Source: an uncultured Ruminococcus sp.
GTDB lineage: Bacteria; Bacillota; Clostridia; Oscillospirales; Ruminococcaceae
DNA length: 64,000 bases
Reading direction: 5' to 3'
Assembly (NCBI GenBank): GCA_945868475.1
Contig: CAMBLM010000001.1
Span: 347,535 to 411,534, forward strand
The notes below the pieces were generated by a model, which worked only from the letters and a program-made list of their open reading frames with translations, had not been told where the DNA came from and ran no database searches. This document shows, in pieces, positions 1 through 7,561 of this stretch. The position numbers were made by a program, and so were the translations under genes. Positions within the stretch are counted from its first letter, which is position 1, and every line of letters begins with the position of its first letter.

Positions 1-105
1 ATCAGTCTGCGTTTCAGCAAAGCTGCTGTCAGCATATAATATTTCATAACCGAACGTTTTCTGGTTAGAATCCATAAGTGCTTGTCTTACAATATAAGAA
101 TCCAT
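1..105 (-). CDS. EAL/HDOD-type signalling protein, N-terminal start only
   Basis: Only the first 35 codons lie in the window; the gene continues past its left edge. The start ATG at 105 follows a CAGGAG ribosome-binding site. The visible peptide opens MDSYIVRQALMDSN and continues with GYEILYADS. This closely resembles the start of YuxH-type proteins, which carry an EAL-like domain followed by an HDOD domain ('RQPIFD..KKVYGYELLYRDS'). If that is right it is a cytoplasmic signalling protein whose enzymatic status cannot be judged here. The assignment rests on this short N-terminal pattern only. Confidence 0.55.
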   Translation of the reverse strand, partial: MDSYIVRQALMDSNQKTFGYEILYADSSFAETQTD

Positions 106-199
106 AGCAATACTCCTGTTTTTAGAGATTTCATCAGTAGGTACAATGCTTTATATTTATTATAATACATTTTTGTGAAAATTACAATATTATTTAGAA

Positions 200-850
200 T
201 TATAACAATTTATCAAAAGAAAATACATATTTGTCCGAAAGCATTTTTAATTGATAAATATCCTGCTCCGAATATTTGTCATAAACAGCACAAACATAAG
301 CATCTGTTTTTGAAGCCGTTCTGACCGCAGTAAGCGTATCCTCAAAAATAATGCATTTTGAAAGTGAAAAGCCCGCTATTTCGGCTGCTTTCAGATAAAT
401 ATCGGGTTCATTCTTGCCCTTTCCGACTTCATCTGTTGTAATAAATCCATCAAAAAGGTCATAAACGTTGTTTCTTCGCAGCAAAGGCTCAAAAAGCTCA
501 GCAGGCGAAGCAGTCGCAAGGACTATTTTCATACCCGAGTTTTTCATTTCGTGCAAAAGTTCCGATGCATAGGGTTTTAACGGAATGTTTTGGGCATATT
601 CGATATGTGCAATAACGTTTATCTCTTCGGTAAATTCTTCGTTACTTATAGGAACACCAAGCTTTCTTATAGCATCGGCAGCCTGCTGATATGTCATTGA
701 TGCAAGTTTATCAATGAATTCATCATCGGCTGTAATGCCGTATTTTTTTAGAATGATCCTGTCAAGCTTTTCCCAGACCGTGTTGGAATCCGCAAGTGTA
801 CCATCAAGGTCAAAAATCGCAGCAGAAAAATCAGCTAAATCAGCGTTCAT
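200..850 (-). CDS. HAD-superfamily phosphatase / beta-phosphoglucomutase-like
   Basis: 216 residues, the normal size of a subfamily-I HAD hydrolase. The N-terminal motif FDLDGTLADS (about residues 13-22) gives the nucleophile and acid/base aspartates, the helical cap follows, ATASP is motif II (about 112), and KNEPDIYLKAAE and IIFEDTLTAV are motifs III and IV. The DGTL-plus-helical-cap layout is that of PgmB, Gph and related sugar-phosphate phosphatases or mutases. The substrate cannot be told from sequence. The start has an AAGGAG site and overlaps the end of the upstream NYN gene by 11 bases, so the two are probably translationally coupled. Confidence 0.85.
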   Translation of the reverse strand: MNADLADFSAAIFDLDGTLADSNTVWEKLDRIILKKYGITADDEFIDKLASMTYQQAADAIRKLGVPISNEEFTEEINVIAHIEYAQNIPLKPYASELLHEMKNSGMKIVLATASPAELFEPLLRRNNVYDLFDGFITTDEVGKGKNEPDIYLKAAEIAGFSLSKCIIFEDTLTAVRTASKTDAYVCAVYDKYSEQDIYQLKMLSDKYVFSFDKLL

Positions 851-1580
851 TGGTTTTCTCCTTTATAAGAACGACCTTAACGTTTGGATTAAGCTCACTC
901 GGAACAGAAATAATATCATAACGTCCGAACGATTTTATAAACGGTGTGAGTTTTTTGTATCCGAAGTGACGTACATCAAAGCTCGGGAAACGCTTTATAA
1001 GGATATTTCCAACATCACTGAGTGCAGCACAGCCGCTTTCATCCGAAACATCAGAAACGATCTCAGCAACCGCCCGTTTGATATTGGCGATAGTCATATC
1101 GTCCGATTCGTTATCACGTACTTCTTCTTTATCATCGGAAACCTTTTCTCCACCGATTATTTCAAGATATTTAAAACGGTTGCAGGCAGCAATAAAAGCG
1201 TTGGGTGTCTTTTTTTCGCCCATTCCAATAACATTCATTCCGGATTCACGAAGTCTTACCGCAAGACGGGTAAAATCACTGTCGCTCGAAACAATGCAGA
1301 AGCCGTCAACGCTGCCCGAATAAAGAATATCCATTGCATCGATTATCATTGCCGAATCGGTCGAACTTTTTCCGGTGGTATAGCCATACTGCTGGATCGG
1401 CGTGATAGAGTGGTTCAAAAGAATATTCTTCCACGACGAAAGTCCCGGACGTGTCCAGTCACCGTAAATTCGTTTGTATGTTATTGTTCCTTCATTTGAA
1501 ATTTCGTCAAGTATCGCCTTGATATATTTATCCGAAACATTGTCTGCATCAATAAGAACCGCGTATTTTTTGTCTGACAT
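840..1580 (-). CDS. NYN-domain (LabA/MARF1-like) nuclease with C-terminal OST-HTH/LOTUS domain
   Basis: 246 residues. The N-terminal half is a NYN/PIN-like fold. VLIDADNVS (about 8-16), STDSAMIIDAMD and IVSSDSDFTRL supply the acidic residues expected for metal-dependent RNA cleavage. VIGMGEKKTPNAF is the usual LabA-like end of the domain. The C-terminal part (about 165-240), with VGNILIKRFPSFDVRHFGYKKLTPF given here in two pieces (VGNILIKRFPSF, DVRHFGYKKLTPF), looks like an OST-HTH/LOTUS RNA-binding domain. Probable role: RNA-binding ribonuclease of unknown target, a combination widespread in bacteria. It starts after a TTGGAGG site and overlaps the downstream HAD gene. Confidence 0.85.
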   Translation of the reverse strand: MSDKKYAVLIDADNVSDKYIKAILDEISNEGTITYKRIYGDWTRPGLSSWKNILLNHSITPIQQYGYTTGKSSTDSAMIIDAMDILYSGSVDGFCIVSSDSDFTRLAVRLRESGMNVIGMGEKKTPNAFIAACNRFKYLEIIGGEKVSDDKEEVRDNESDDMTIANIKRAVAEIVSDVSDESGCAALSDVGNILIKRFPSFDVRHFGYKKLTPFIKSFGRYDIISVPSELNPNVKVVLIKEKTNER

Positions 1581-1667
1581 TTTTAACCTCCAACAATTAG
1601 ATAGTATAGTAAAAACATTGTAGCGTTTATATTTCGTGAAAAATGTAAAAATGAGGTTTTTATATAT

Positions 1668-3083
1668 TTAAAGATTGTTTAATCCGTTGGAATGTATTCT
1701 CTGTGGGTAATCCTTGAATGCATAGTTAAGGTCAACTTCTCCGTCAATACCCTTGACCTTTCCAGTTGAACTGTACTGCCACATTCCGTAGTGATAATCA
1801 TAGTTGCTTATCAGGCGTTCCTCGTCACCCCAGCAGGCAACCCAGATATCATACGCTGTAAGCTGTTCTATATATGTATTGTCCGTGAGAAATTTTGCTC
1901 CGCTGTATATCATCGCAAAATAGCCTGCATTTTCCAGTTCTTCCATAAATGCAGTTATGATGTTCGTAACTTCTTTGCGCGACATAGAATTGTAGAAGCT
2001 TTCCTCAATATCGAGAACCACCGGATACTCCGGACTGTATTTTCTTATCGTTTTAAGGAAAAATCTTGCTTCTTTTTTGGCTTCGGAAACACTTCTTGCG
2101 TATGTGTAATGATAGAAACCGTATGGGATATCGTATTTTTCACAGCCTTTTACATTTTGTTTAAGTTTAATATCAACATCGGTCGAGCCGAATGAACTTC
2201 TTATCATTGCAAAATCGATACCACTCGCGCTGACTTTTTTCCAGTTGATATCGCCCTGCCACTTTGACACATCGATACCTTTAAAGTATTCGCTGTAAAC
2301 ACTTACGCTGCAAGCAGCTTTTTTGCCCGATGAAGTGCTTAAAACAATATCAGTTATTCCATCGGAAACGCCTGTAATAACGCCATTTGAGTCTACGGTC
2401 GCGATAGATGTATCTTCCGAACGGAAGCTAACTTCATCGTATGCTCCGAGAGGATAAAGAATATAGCTGAGCGTTACGCTGCTGCCCTGACGCAGAGTGA
2501 TGTTATCACTTATAGGGGATATTTTTGTGACCTTTTTATTGCTTCCGCCTTGAGCATAAGGGTCAGGAACATTGATTTTGACACTTGCAGTCAATCCCTT
2601 TGAAGTTTTAATCTTAATGACAGCACTTCCTATACCTACTACAGAAACAAGGCCGTCATCATCGACCATTGCAACGCTTGGATTTATCGATCTGTATGTA
2701 ACATAATCGTCACTCCGTGCAGGATAAAGCTTATATTTTATCTGATAGGTACTGCCAAGGTTAAGTGTAGGCTTTAGATCGGAAGTAACACGAATGCGGT
2801 TTGCAGGCGTTGTTACCCTGGTTCGCTCAGTGCTGCCGATAACACCTTCCTGTTCTTCGATGGCATCAACATTTTCATCACTATTTGATGTATTATCATC
2901 ACTATTCGATGTTTCTCCGCTGTTTTCATCAGTATCGGACATATCATCATCGAAAATTTCATCTATCATCGTATCTTCCGGATAATCATCTTCATCATCT
3001 GCAAAAATGTTTATAGAAGCTGCACTTACAGACATAAGCATTGCAGTAAAAAGTGCTATTGATCTTGACATAAAATTCTTCAT
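1668..3083 (-). CDS. Secreted GH25 lysozyme with two Big_2-type Ig-like domains
   Basis: A signal peptide (hydrophobic ALFTAMLMSVSAASI) is followed by an acidic Asp/Glu/Ser-rich linker. Two bacterial Ig-like (Big_2) domains come next (about residues 100-175 and 185-265, each with the SVAMVDDDGLVSVVGIGSA or SIATVDSNGVITGVSDGIT pattern). The C-terminal GH25 muramidase domain (about 268-465) shows GIDVSKWQGDINW, the catalytic-type VVLDIEE, and WQYSS. It should cut the glycan backbone of peptidoglycan at the cell surface. I chose the ATG at 3083, not the in-frame ATG at 3098, because a TGAGGAT ribosome site lies directly before it and the signal peptide then starts normally. A consensus-like promoter lies upstream. 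Confidence 0.9.
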   Translation of the reverse strand: MKNFMSRSIALFTAMLMSVSAASINIFADDEDDYPEDTMIDEIFDDDMSDTDENSGETSNSDDNTSNSDENVDAIEEQEGVIGSTERTRVTTPANRIRVTSDLKPTLNLGSTYQIKYKLYPARSDDYVTYRSINPSVAMVDDDGLVSVVGIGSAVIKIKTSKGLTASVKINVPDPYAQGGSNKKVTKISPISDNITLRQGSSVTLSYILYPLGAYDEVSFRSEDTSIATVDSNGVITGVSDGITDIVLSTSSGKKAACSVSVYSEYFKGIDVSKWQGDINWKKVSASGIDFAMIRSSFGSTDVDIKLKQNVKGCEKYDIPYGFYHYTYARSVSEAKKEARFFLKTIRKYSPEYPVVLDIEESFYNSMSRKEVTNIITAFMEELENAGYFAMIYSGAKFLTDNTYIEQLTAYDIWVACWGDEERLISNYDYHYGMWQYSSTGKVKGIDGEVDLNYAFKDYPQRIHSNGLNNL

Positions 3084-3140
3084 TTTTAAAATCCTCATAA
3101 AAGTTCGCAGTAAAATTGGTTTAAATGGTCATATATGTTT

Positions 3141-3169
3141 ATTGTATAACAATAGCGTCCTCTTGTCAA
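3141..3169 (-). promoter_or_regulatory. Promoter of the GH25 lysozyme gene
   Basis: On the minus strand TTGACA (3169-3164) and TACAAT (3146-3141) are separated by 17 bases. This fits the housekeeping sigma consensus and points into the lysozyme gene. Confidence 0.55.
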
Positions 3170-3229
3170 CAAAATATTATATTTTTTTGCAGGTAATTTT
3201 TGTTTAAAATTACATTATTACCTTGTCAA

Positions 3230-3269
3230 AAATGACAAAAAATCTGCATGACAAACAAATGCCATGCAG
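3230..3269 (-). terminator. Intrinsic terminator after cotJC
   Basis: Read on the minus strand, CTGCATG and CATGCAG form a 7-bp stem (3269-3244) followed by ATTTTTTGTC. It lies just after the cotJC stop codon and would end the cotJABC transcript once the gene is restored. Confidence 0.65.
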
Positions 3270-3277
3270 AAATACAA

Positions 3278-3871
3278 TTATTTTTTGGGTGAGATCTTAT
3301 CAAATGCAGGGTTAAATGCATAAAAGTTCTTGGAATTCAGGTTATCCTGCGTTATTCTTAAACTTTCACCAAAGCGCTGAAAATGAACAAGTTCACGTTG
3401 TCTTAGAAAACGTATCGGATCTTTTACATCGTTATCATCGGCAAGTCGTAGAATGTTATCATACGTTAAACGTGCTTTCTGTTCAGCTGCAAGATCTTCC
3501 GTAAGATCTGCGATAACATCACCCGTTGCCTGAAATGTAGTTGCCGAAAAGGGTGTTCCCGATGCGGCAATAGGATATATTCCCGTTGTATGGTCAACGA
3601 AATATTTGTCAAATCCGCTTTCCTTTATCTGGCTTGGAGTAAGATTTCGTGTCAGTTGATAAACAATTGCAGAAACGATCTCCATGTGTCCGAGTTCTTC
3701 TGTGCCGATATCGGTCAAGGTCGCTTTGACCTTGCTGTACGGCATAGAATATCGCTGCGAAAGATATCTCATCGCTGCGCCCGTTTCGCCGTCAGGACCT
3801 CCCAATTGAGTAATAATAAGCTGTGCAAGCTTGGGATTGGGGTTTTTGATATTTACCGGGTATTGCAGCTT
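3278..3871 (-). pseudogene. cotJC: cotJC 3' part (spore-coat manganese-catalase-like), separated from its start by the prophage
   Basis: This fragment holds codons 7-203 of CotJC, from KLQYPVNIKNPNP at the junction to the stop at 3278. The family is manganese-catalase-like: four-helix ferritin-like fold, EELGHMEIVS as the metal-ligand region and ELVHFQRFGE near the end. It is part of the inner spore coat in Bacillus. The frame is intact up to the phage junction at about 3868-3871 but has no proper start; the first TTG at 3805 sits inside the conserved core and is unlikely to be used. The missing first codons are at 34212-34231, beside cotJB. Precise excision of the phage would restore a 203-residue protein. 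As it stands it is a silent, conditionally reparable gene, not a decayed one. Confidence 0.9.
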
Positions 3872-3895
3872 AATGCAATATCAATCCTACACATA
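3846..3895. other. attL: left host/prophage junction
   Basis: Host cotJC sequence runs into phage sequence here. The block GGTATTGCA (3859-3867) recurs at the right end (34201-34209), and a TT (3870-3871) sits at the same offset as a TT at 34212-34213. Phage sequence from 3872 onwards (TGCAATATCAATCCTACACA at 3874-3893) is the inverted partner of the phage arm at the right end. That makes TT the best candidate for the serine-recombinase crossover dinucleotide. The recombinase gene begins 5 bases further on. Confidence 0.8.
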
Positions 3896-3899
3896 TACA

Positions 3900-5363
3900 T
3901 TATAAAAAATCAATATTGAGCTGCAGATCAGTTGTCATATCGTTGCGGCATTGGCGCTTTGTCTTGCTGTAATCAATGCGGCGGATGACTGATTTAAGCA
4001 GCTTATTTTTAGTTTCGGGAGTTGCATCGTCAAACTCGGCCATTACTTTTTTTAATCTGACAAGCAGCTCTGCATCGGGGAGTTTTTGAGCAGGTGCGGC
4101 GGAAGTCAATGCTGTCAGCTCGGCCTCGCAGTTTTTTATTTTATCGGCCACTGCTGCGGATCGCTCCAAAAAATCCTCTGTGCTGTATATGCCTTGCTCA
4201 AGCAGATCATATATTTTTGCTTTTTGATTTTTTAGCTTAGTCAGCTCTGCCTCGATGATCGGCCGCTTATCGGGGATAATCGGTGCTTTTGTTTTGCCGC
4301 GCTTTTGGATATGCTCAAGCTTTGAGATCTTAATTGTGAGCGACTCTTTAAGCGCCTCATCAACAGAGTCCATTGTGCTGCTTACGCTTATACCTCGGCA
4401 GCTGTTATATCTGCAGAGCATGTGCGCCTTGCCGCTGTTTTTGACATAACGTCTTATGAGCTGATGCCCGCAATTTTTGCAAAACATTATGCCGCTGTAA
4501 TAATTGAGCAGCTCAGAGTTATTGTTAACGTGAGCGAGCGGATGCTCCTTTATGAGTTTTTGCACACGGTTAAATATATCCTCGGGGATAATTGCCTCAT
4601 GGCGGCCATTGCATATTATATCGCCGTCACGCTTGGAGTGCCAGTGTATTTTTCCCATATACACGGGATTTTCGAGGATTTTTTTAATTGATACGCGCTC
4701 CCAAAGCTGCGACTTCATGGGCGCAACGCCCATTTGGTTAAGTTCGGCCGCAATAGCACGGGATCCTATGCCTTGCAAGCGGCGGTTAAATATCAGCTTT
4801 ACAACCTCGGCTTGCTCGGGGACGATCTCCAATGTGTACACTTTAGGCTCGGGGTGTATTTTTTTATATCCGTATGGGGGAGTAGGTGTAATATAGTTTC
4901 CGTCTTTTATGGTTGCGATCCTGCCGGCATTCATGCGCCGCCGGATCGTCTTATATTCTCGTCGGCTCATAAAAAGCGAAAACTCAAAATACTCCTCGTC
5001 ATACTCGTTGTTCGGGTCATACGTCTTGATCGGCGTTATGACCTTTGTGTGCGAGGCTTTAAAAGCCTGGGCAACAACGCCCTGATCTATCGTATCACCA
5101 CGGGCAAGTCGCTCGATCTCCATGACAAGTACACCGTCATACTTGCCCTCGTTGACATCGGCAAGCAATGCCTGCATCTGAGGACGGGCGGCAATATTTT
5201 CGCCGCTGACGATCTCTCGGTATTGCTTTACAACGGACAAGCCCTGCCGCTTTGCAAGCTCTGTCAGGGCCTTTTCGTGCTTTGCAAGCGTTTCGCCCTC
5301 TCCTCGTGCCTCCGCCTCGACATCAGCTCGGGATTTTCGGAGGTACATTGCATATTGTGCCAT
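3900..5363 (-). CDS. int: Large serine recombinase (phage integrase)
   Basis: 487 residues. The N-terminal resolvase domain (1-150) has YLRKS with the catalytic Ser11, SGENIAARPQMQALL, and EIERLARGD with the conserved arginine. The recombinase domain spans about 155-260 (PPYGYKK, LIFNRR, ILENPVYMGKI). A zinc ribbon follows (C295, C298, C317, C323), then a C-terminal coiled coil with a basic end. This is the classic large serine integrase that recombines attP with attB without host factors and needs a separate directionality factor to excise. It lies directly inside attL and starts after an AAAGGAGTGA site. The dispersed dyad at 5377-5392 sits just before that site. Confidence 0.95.
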   Translation of the reverse strand: MAQYAMYLRKSRADVEAEARGEGETLAKHEKALTELAKRQGLSVVKQYREIVSGENIAARPQMQALLADVNEGKYDGVLVMEIERLARGDTIDQGVVAQAFKASHTKVITPIKTYDPNNEYDEEYFEFSLFMSRREYKTIRRRMNAGRIATIKDGNYITPTPPYGYKKIHPEPKVYTLEIVPEQAEVVKLIFNRRLQGIGSRAIAAELNQMGVAPMKSQLWERVSIKKILENPVYMGKIHWHSKRDGDIICNGRHEAIIPEDIFNRVQKLIKEHPLAHVNNNSELLNYYSGIMFCKNCGHQLIRRYVKNSGKAHMLCRYNSCRGISVSSTMDSVDEALKESLTIKISKLEHIQKRGKTKAPIIPDKRPIIEAELTKLKNQKAKIYDLLEQGIYSTEDFLERSAAVADKIKNCEAELTALTSAAPAQKLPDAELLVRLKKVMAEFDDATPETKNKLLKSVIRRIDYSKTKRQCRNDMTTDLQLNIDFL

Positions 5364-5376
5364 TTGATCACTCCTT

Positions 5377-5392
5377 TTGCAGTCAAATGCAA
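5377..5392. repeat. Dispersed 16-bp dyad, copy 1 (upstream of int)
   Basis: TTGCAGTCAAATGCAA: inverted arms TTGCA/TGCAA around six bases. It lies between the stop of the channel gene and the ribosome-binding site of the recombinase (minus strand). Identical or near-identical copies are at 11947, 18306 and 23897. Confidence 0.7.
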
Positions 5393-6166
5393 TTATTTTT
5401 TTATAATTTTAGCTATCTCGATAAGCTCGGCACGCTCGTCATCGGACAGCTCTTTGAGGATATCGTCAAGGGCATCTTGCGAGGGTAACTTTTTCTCGTT
5501 TGCTCTATCGGCAAAAAACGTTGTTATCGCACCGGTGAGCATCGATACTAAGCCTATGCCAAATATCATTAGTATTACGGCGATCACTCGTCCGATACCC
5601 GTTGCAGGGGAGATATCACCATAGCCGACGGTCGTGCAGGTCACAATCGACCACCATAGCGCATCTGTAAACGGCTTGCCCTCAACGTAGGATATCAGCA
5701 CCGAGGATATAAGGATAAGCGCACCTGCGGCATAGAGCATATAAATAAAGCCGTTGGTATGTAAAAACTTGCTGAGCTGCCTTTGCATTTTGCCAAGTAT
5801 GCCAACTATACGAGCGGTTTTGGAAAACTTGGCAAGCTTTGACAACTTGGCAAGCTTAGCAAGCCTAAATATCCTCGAAAATCTAAAGAGTGAGAGCATA
5901 TTGCTGACCGGTATTATTGCAATGAGATCAAATATGTTAGCTTTGAAAAAAGCCGCCTTTTTCGGGGCGGCTATAAATCTCACGATATAATCAACCGCAA
6001 AAATAATCAGTATCACGGTATCGGCGGTATAAAATGCGGTGTTGTCGGGGGAGATCCTGCCGCATATATCCAGTATCGCCATGACTATTGATGCGTCGGC
6101 AAGAAGCATTACAGCCGCATCGTAGATTATAAGCATAGGTTTGCGCTTGGTTTCAGTATTTTCCAT
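5393..6166 (-). CDS. Voltage-gated potassium-channel-like membrane protein
   Basis: 257 residues, six-helix Kv/KvAP-like layout. Hydrophobic segments near 14-35, 45-66, 76-92, 140-160 and 190-215 flank a pore loop with the selectivity filter TTVGYGD (178-184). The S4-like helix is striking: basic residues at 95, 98, 101, 104, 107, 110, 113, 116 and 119, nine in a row at three-residue spacing. A short charged cytoplasmic tail follows. It should be a potassium-selective, voltage-responsive channel in the cell membrane. It sits between repressor and integrase on the lysogeny strand, so it is probably expressed in the lysogen. Such a gene is not needed for phage growth; an exclusion or host-fitness role is inference. 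Confidence 0.9.
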   Translation of the reverse strand: MENTETKRKPMLIIYDAAVMLLADASIVMAILDICGRISPDNTAFYTADTVILIIFAVDYIVRFIAAPKKAAFFKANIFDLIAIIPVSNMLSLFRFSRIFRLAKLAKLSKLAKFSKTARIVGILGKMQRQLSKFLHTNGFIYMLYAAGALILISSVLISYVEGKPFTDALWWSIVTCTTVGYGDISPATGIGRVIAVILMIFGIGLVSMLTGAITTFFADRANEKKLPSQDALDDILKELSDDERAELIEIAKIIKK

Positions 6167-6187
6167 TTTTACCTCTGTATGTATTTC

Positions 6188-6214
6188 AACCGCCTTTGCA
6201 GGCGGTTATTTTTA
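6188..6214 (+). terminator. Hairpin with T-tract between channel and repressor genes
   Basis: AACCGCC-TTTGCA-GGCGGTT followed by ATTTTTAT on the plus strand. The T-tract direction suits ending rightward transcripts that would run antisense into the repressor. On the minus strand it lacks a good U-tract, so it need not block repressor-to-channel read-through. Confidence 0.5.
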
Positions 6215-6568
6215 TGATACTCCTTCTTTGTTTTCGGGATAGTCCTCAATGATTGTTTCCATTTTAGTTACTATCCTTATTTTGTCATCGTCATGCAGCT
6301 GATCATACAGATCGAGCAGGTTTTGATGCTCTTTGCTTAGTTTTGACTCAGGCTTAGGAGCCTCAGCATATTCCCAACCCATTAATTTTGACGGTGTTGT
6401 ATGTAATGCTTTCGCAAAAGCAACTATAGTTGACTGCGTGATATCTCGTTCTCCAATCTCAATTTTGTTTATTGACGATCGGGATTTATAACCGACAAGC
6501 TTTGCAAGCTCGTCCTGCGATAAACCAAGCTCTATTCTTAATTGCTTTATTCTTTCGCCAATCTCCAT
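6212..6568 (-). CDS. XRE-family phage repressor
   Basis: 118 residues. The N-terminal HTH_3 domain (about 5-60) reads IKQLRIELGLSQDELAKLVG, then SRSSINKIEIGERDIT as recognition helix and turn. The C-terminal half is short and charged with no LexA/CI-type peptidase motif, so induction by self-cleavage is not indicated. Divergent to the Cro-like gene and reading toward the integrase, it is the likely lysogeny repressor. The probable binding sites are the GTAGAC-N5-GTCTAC dyads in the control region. Its own promoter is a perfect consensus. Confidence 0.88.
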   Translation of the reverse strand: MEIGERIKQLRIELGLSQDELAKLVGYKSRSSINKIEIGERDITQSTIVAFAKALHTTPSKLMGWEYAEAPKPESKLSKEHQNLLDLYDQLHDDDKIRIVTKMETIIEDYPENKEGVS

Positions 6569-6593
6569 TTTATCACTCCTTTCCTTGTCTATT

Positions 6594-6622
6594 ATTATAT
6601 ACTATTTGTGGCAATTTGTCAA
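6594..6622 (-). promoter_or_regulatory. Leftward lysogeny promoter (repressor-channel-integrase)
   Basis: On the minus strand TTGACA (6622-6617), 17 bases, TATAAT (6599-6594): a perfect consensus promoter driving the repressor gene. Confidence 0.75.
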
Positions 6623-6714
6623 CAAAAATAGACTAAAGAAAAGCCAAAACGTCTACAAAAATATAACACAAATTTTGTGTAAAAAGTAGAATAAAAAATA
6701 TTTTGTCAATATAT

Positions 6715-6731
6715 GTTGACAACCAGTCTAC
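6715..6731. promoter_or_regulatory. Operator dyad 1 of the lysogeny switch
   Basis: GTTGAC-AACCA-GTCTAC: arms match GTAGAC/GTCTAC with one mismatch and a 5-base spacer. It covers the -35 element of the rightward promoter, as expected of a repressor site. Confidence 0.55.
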
Positions 6732-6744
6732 AATATGATATTAT
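6716..6744 (+). promoter_or_regulatory. Rightward early promoter
   Basis: TTGACA (6716-6721), 17 bases, TATTAT (6739-6744), upstream of the Cro-like gene. Two operator dyads overlap or immediately follow it. Confidence 0.7.
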
Positions 6745-6750
6745 AAAAAT

Positions 6751-6767
6751 GTAGACAAAAAGCCTAC
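6751..6767. promoter_or_regulatory. Operator dyad 2 of the lysogeny switch
   Basis: GTAGAC-AAAAA-GCCTAC, one mismatch in the right arm, placed just after the early -10 element near the expected transcription start. Confidence 0.55.
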
Positions 6768-6785
6768 AAGAAAAGGAGTGATAAA

Positions 6786-6992
6786 ATGACAAATCAGGAA
6801 CTTTTTATTAAAAAAATGACCCTTTGCGGTTATAAGGTCGAAACCCTTGCAAAAGAAATCGGTCTTTCGAGAGCAGGTCTTTACAAAAAGATAAACAACG
6901 ACCATGAGTTTAAAGCAAGCGAGATAAAAAAGATCTCAACGCTGTTTGGTTTATCTCCCGATGAGCAGGATAAGATTTTTTTTGCAGCATAA
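6786..6992 (+). CDS. Cro-like small HTH DNA-binding protein
   Basis: 68 residues, almost entirely a helix-turn-helix fold: ETLAKEIGLSRAGLYKKIN gives the two HTH helices, and FKASEIKKISTLFGLS the following helix. It is the first gene of the rightward operon, opposite the repressor, and begins after an AAAGGAGTGA site. Its position and size fit a Cro or early activator role; binding to the neighbouring GTAGAC dyads is inference. Confidence 0.75.
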   Translation: MTNQELFIKKMTLCGYKVETLAKEIGLSRAGLYKKINNDHEFKASEIKKISTLFGLSPDEQDKIFFAA

Positions 6993-7009
6993 GTAGACAT
7001 ATAGTCTAC
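6993..7009. promoter_or_regulatory. Operator dyad 3 (perfect)
   Basis: GTAGAC-ATATA-GTCTAC, perfect 6-bp arms with a 5-base spacer, lying directly after the stop codon of the Cro-like gene. It matches the two dyads at the early promoter. Confidence 0.6.
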
Positions 7010-7032
7010 ACCACAGAAAGGAGCAAAGCTAT

Positions 7033-7224
7033 ATGACACCAAAAGAAAAATCCTATATAATCGGCATACTTGCCGAAGCCAGAGCGGATGAAAAGTGCAG
7101 GATAATAATTAACCGCAATAACATGAATGCGTCAGACAGAGCGAAAGCCGATTTAGAAAAAATCTACATCGATCATATCAACGCTATTGACGAGGCACTC
7201 GAAGTCATTGAAAATCTAAAGTAA
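7033..7224 (+). CDS. Small phage protein of unknown function
   Basis: 63 residues, charged and mostly helical in appearance, with no cysteines beyond one and no membrane segment. Starts after GAAAGGAGC; the sequence before the start (AAGCTATATGAC) belongs to a start-region cassette reused for several genes of this operon. I do not recognise the family. Confidence 0.6.
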   Translation: MTPKEKSYIIGILAEARADEKCRIIINRNNMNASDRAKADLEKIYIDHINAIDEALEVIENLK

Positions 7225-7239
7225 AGGAGCAAAACCTAT

Positions 7240-7521
7240 ATGACAAAGCAGGAATTTTTGAACCATTTGCCCGAGGGTGTAAGAACCCCGAGTGAAAAAG
7301 AATTTGAGACGATAACGTTTGTGTATAACTATCATCCGAGCATACATCCAGTCGAGGGCAAAGCGCAGATCGCAAGGCTTTACAGCGAGTTTGGTATGCG
7401 CATTATCCTTGATATGCAGGAAACCGCCAAGAGGGCGCAGGAGATCCGCGACGAGATCCGCACGCTCGCATCTAAAATGAGAGATCTCGAAAATGAGATG
7501 CAGGAGCTGTCCGGGATATAG
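7240..7521 (+). CDS. Small phage protein with C-terminal coiled coil, unknown function
   Basis: 93 residues. The N-terminal half is mixed, the C-terminal half (about 55-92: ETAKRAQEIRDEIRTLASK and on) is a charged heptad-like helix suited to oligomerisation. Starts after AAAGGAGC. Part of the early operon; no family recognised. Confidence 0.6.
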   Translation: MTKQEFLNHLPEGVRTPSEKEFETITFVYNYHPSIHPVEGKAQIARLYSEFGMRIILDMQETAKRAQEIRDEIRTLASKMRDLENEMQELSGI

Positions 7522-7561
7522 GACAGCCAACCTCACGAATATGATGTTATGAGGTGATTAT

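Noticed and set aside
714..1499. Long plus-strand open frame over the HAD and NYN genes
   Set aside because: Shadow of two well-supported minus-strand genes; no family features or ribosome site.
3278..3805. CotJC read as a complete shorter gene starting at TTG 3805
   Set aside because: Would begin inside the conserved core (QLGGPDGETG); the missing start is found intact beyond the prophage.
6600..6700. Additional GTAGAC operators around 6630-6690
   Set aside because: Isolated half-sites (TAGAC, GTCTAC) without a partner at the 5-base spacing.
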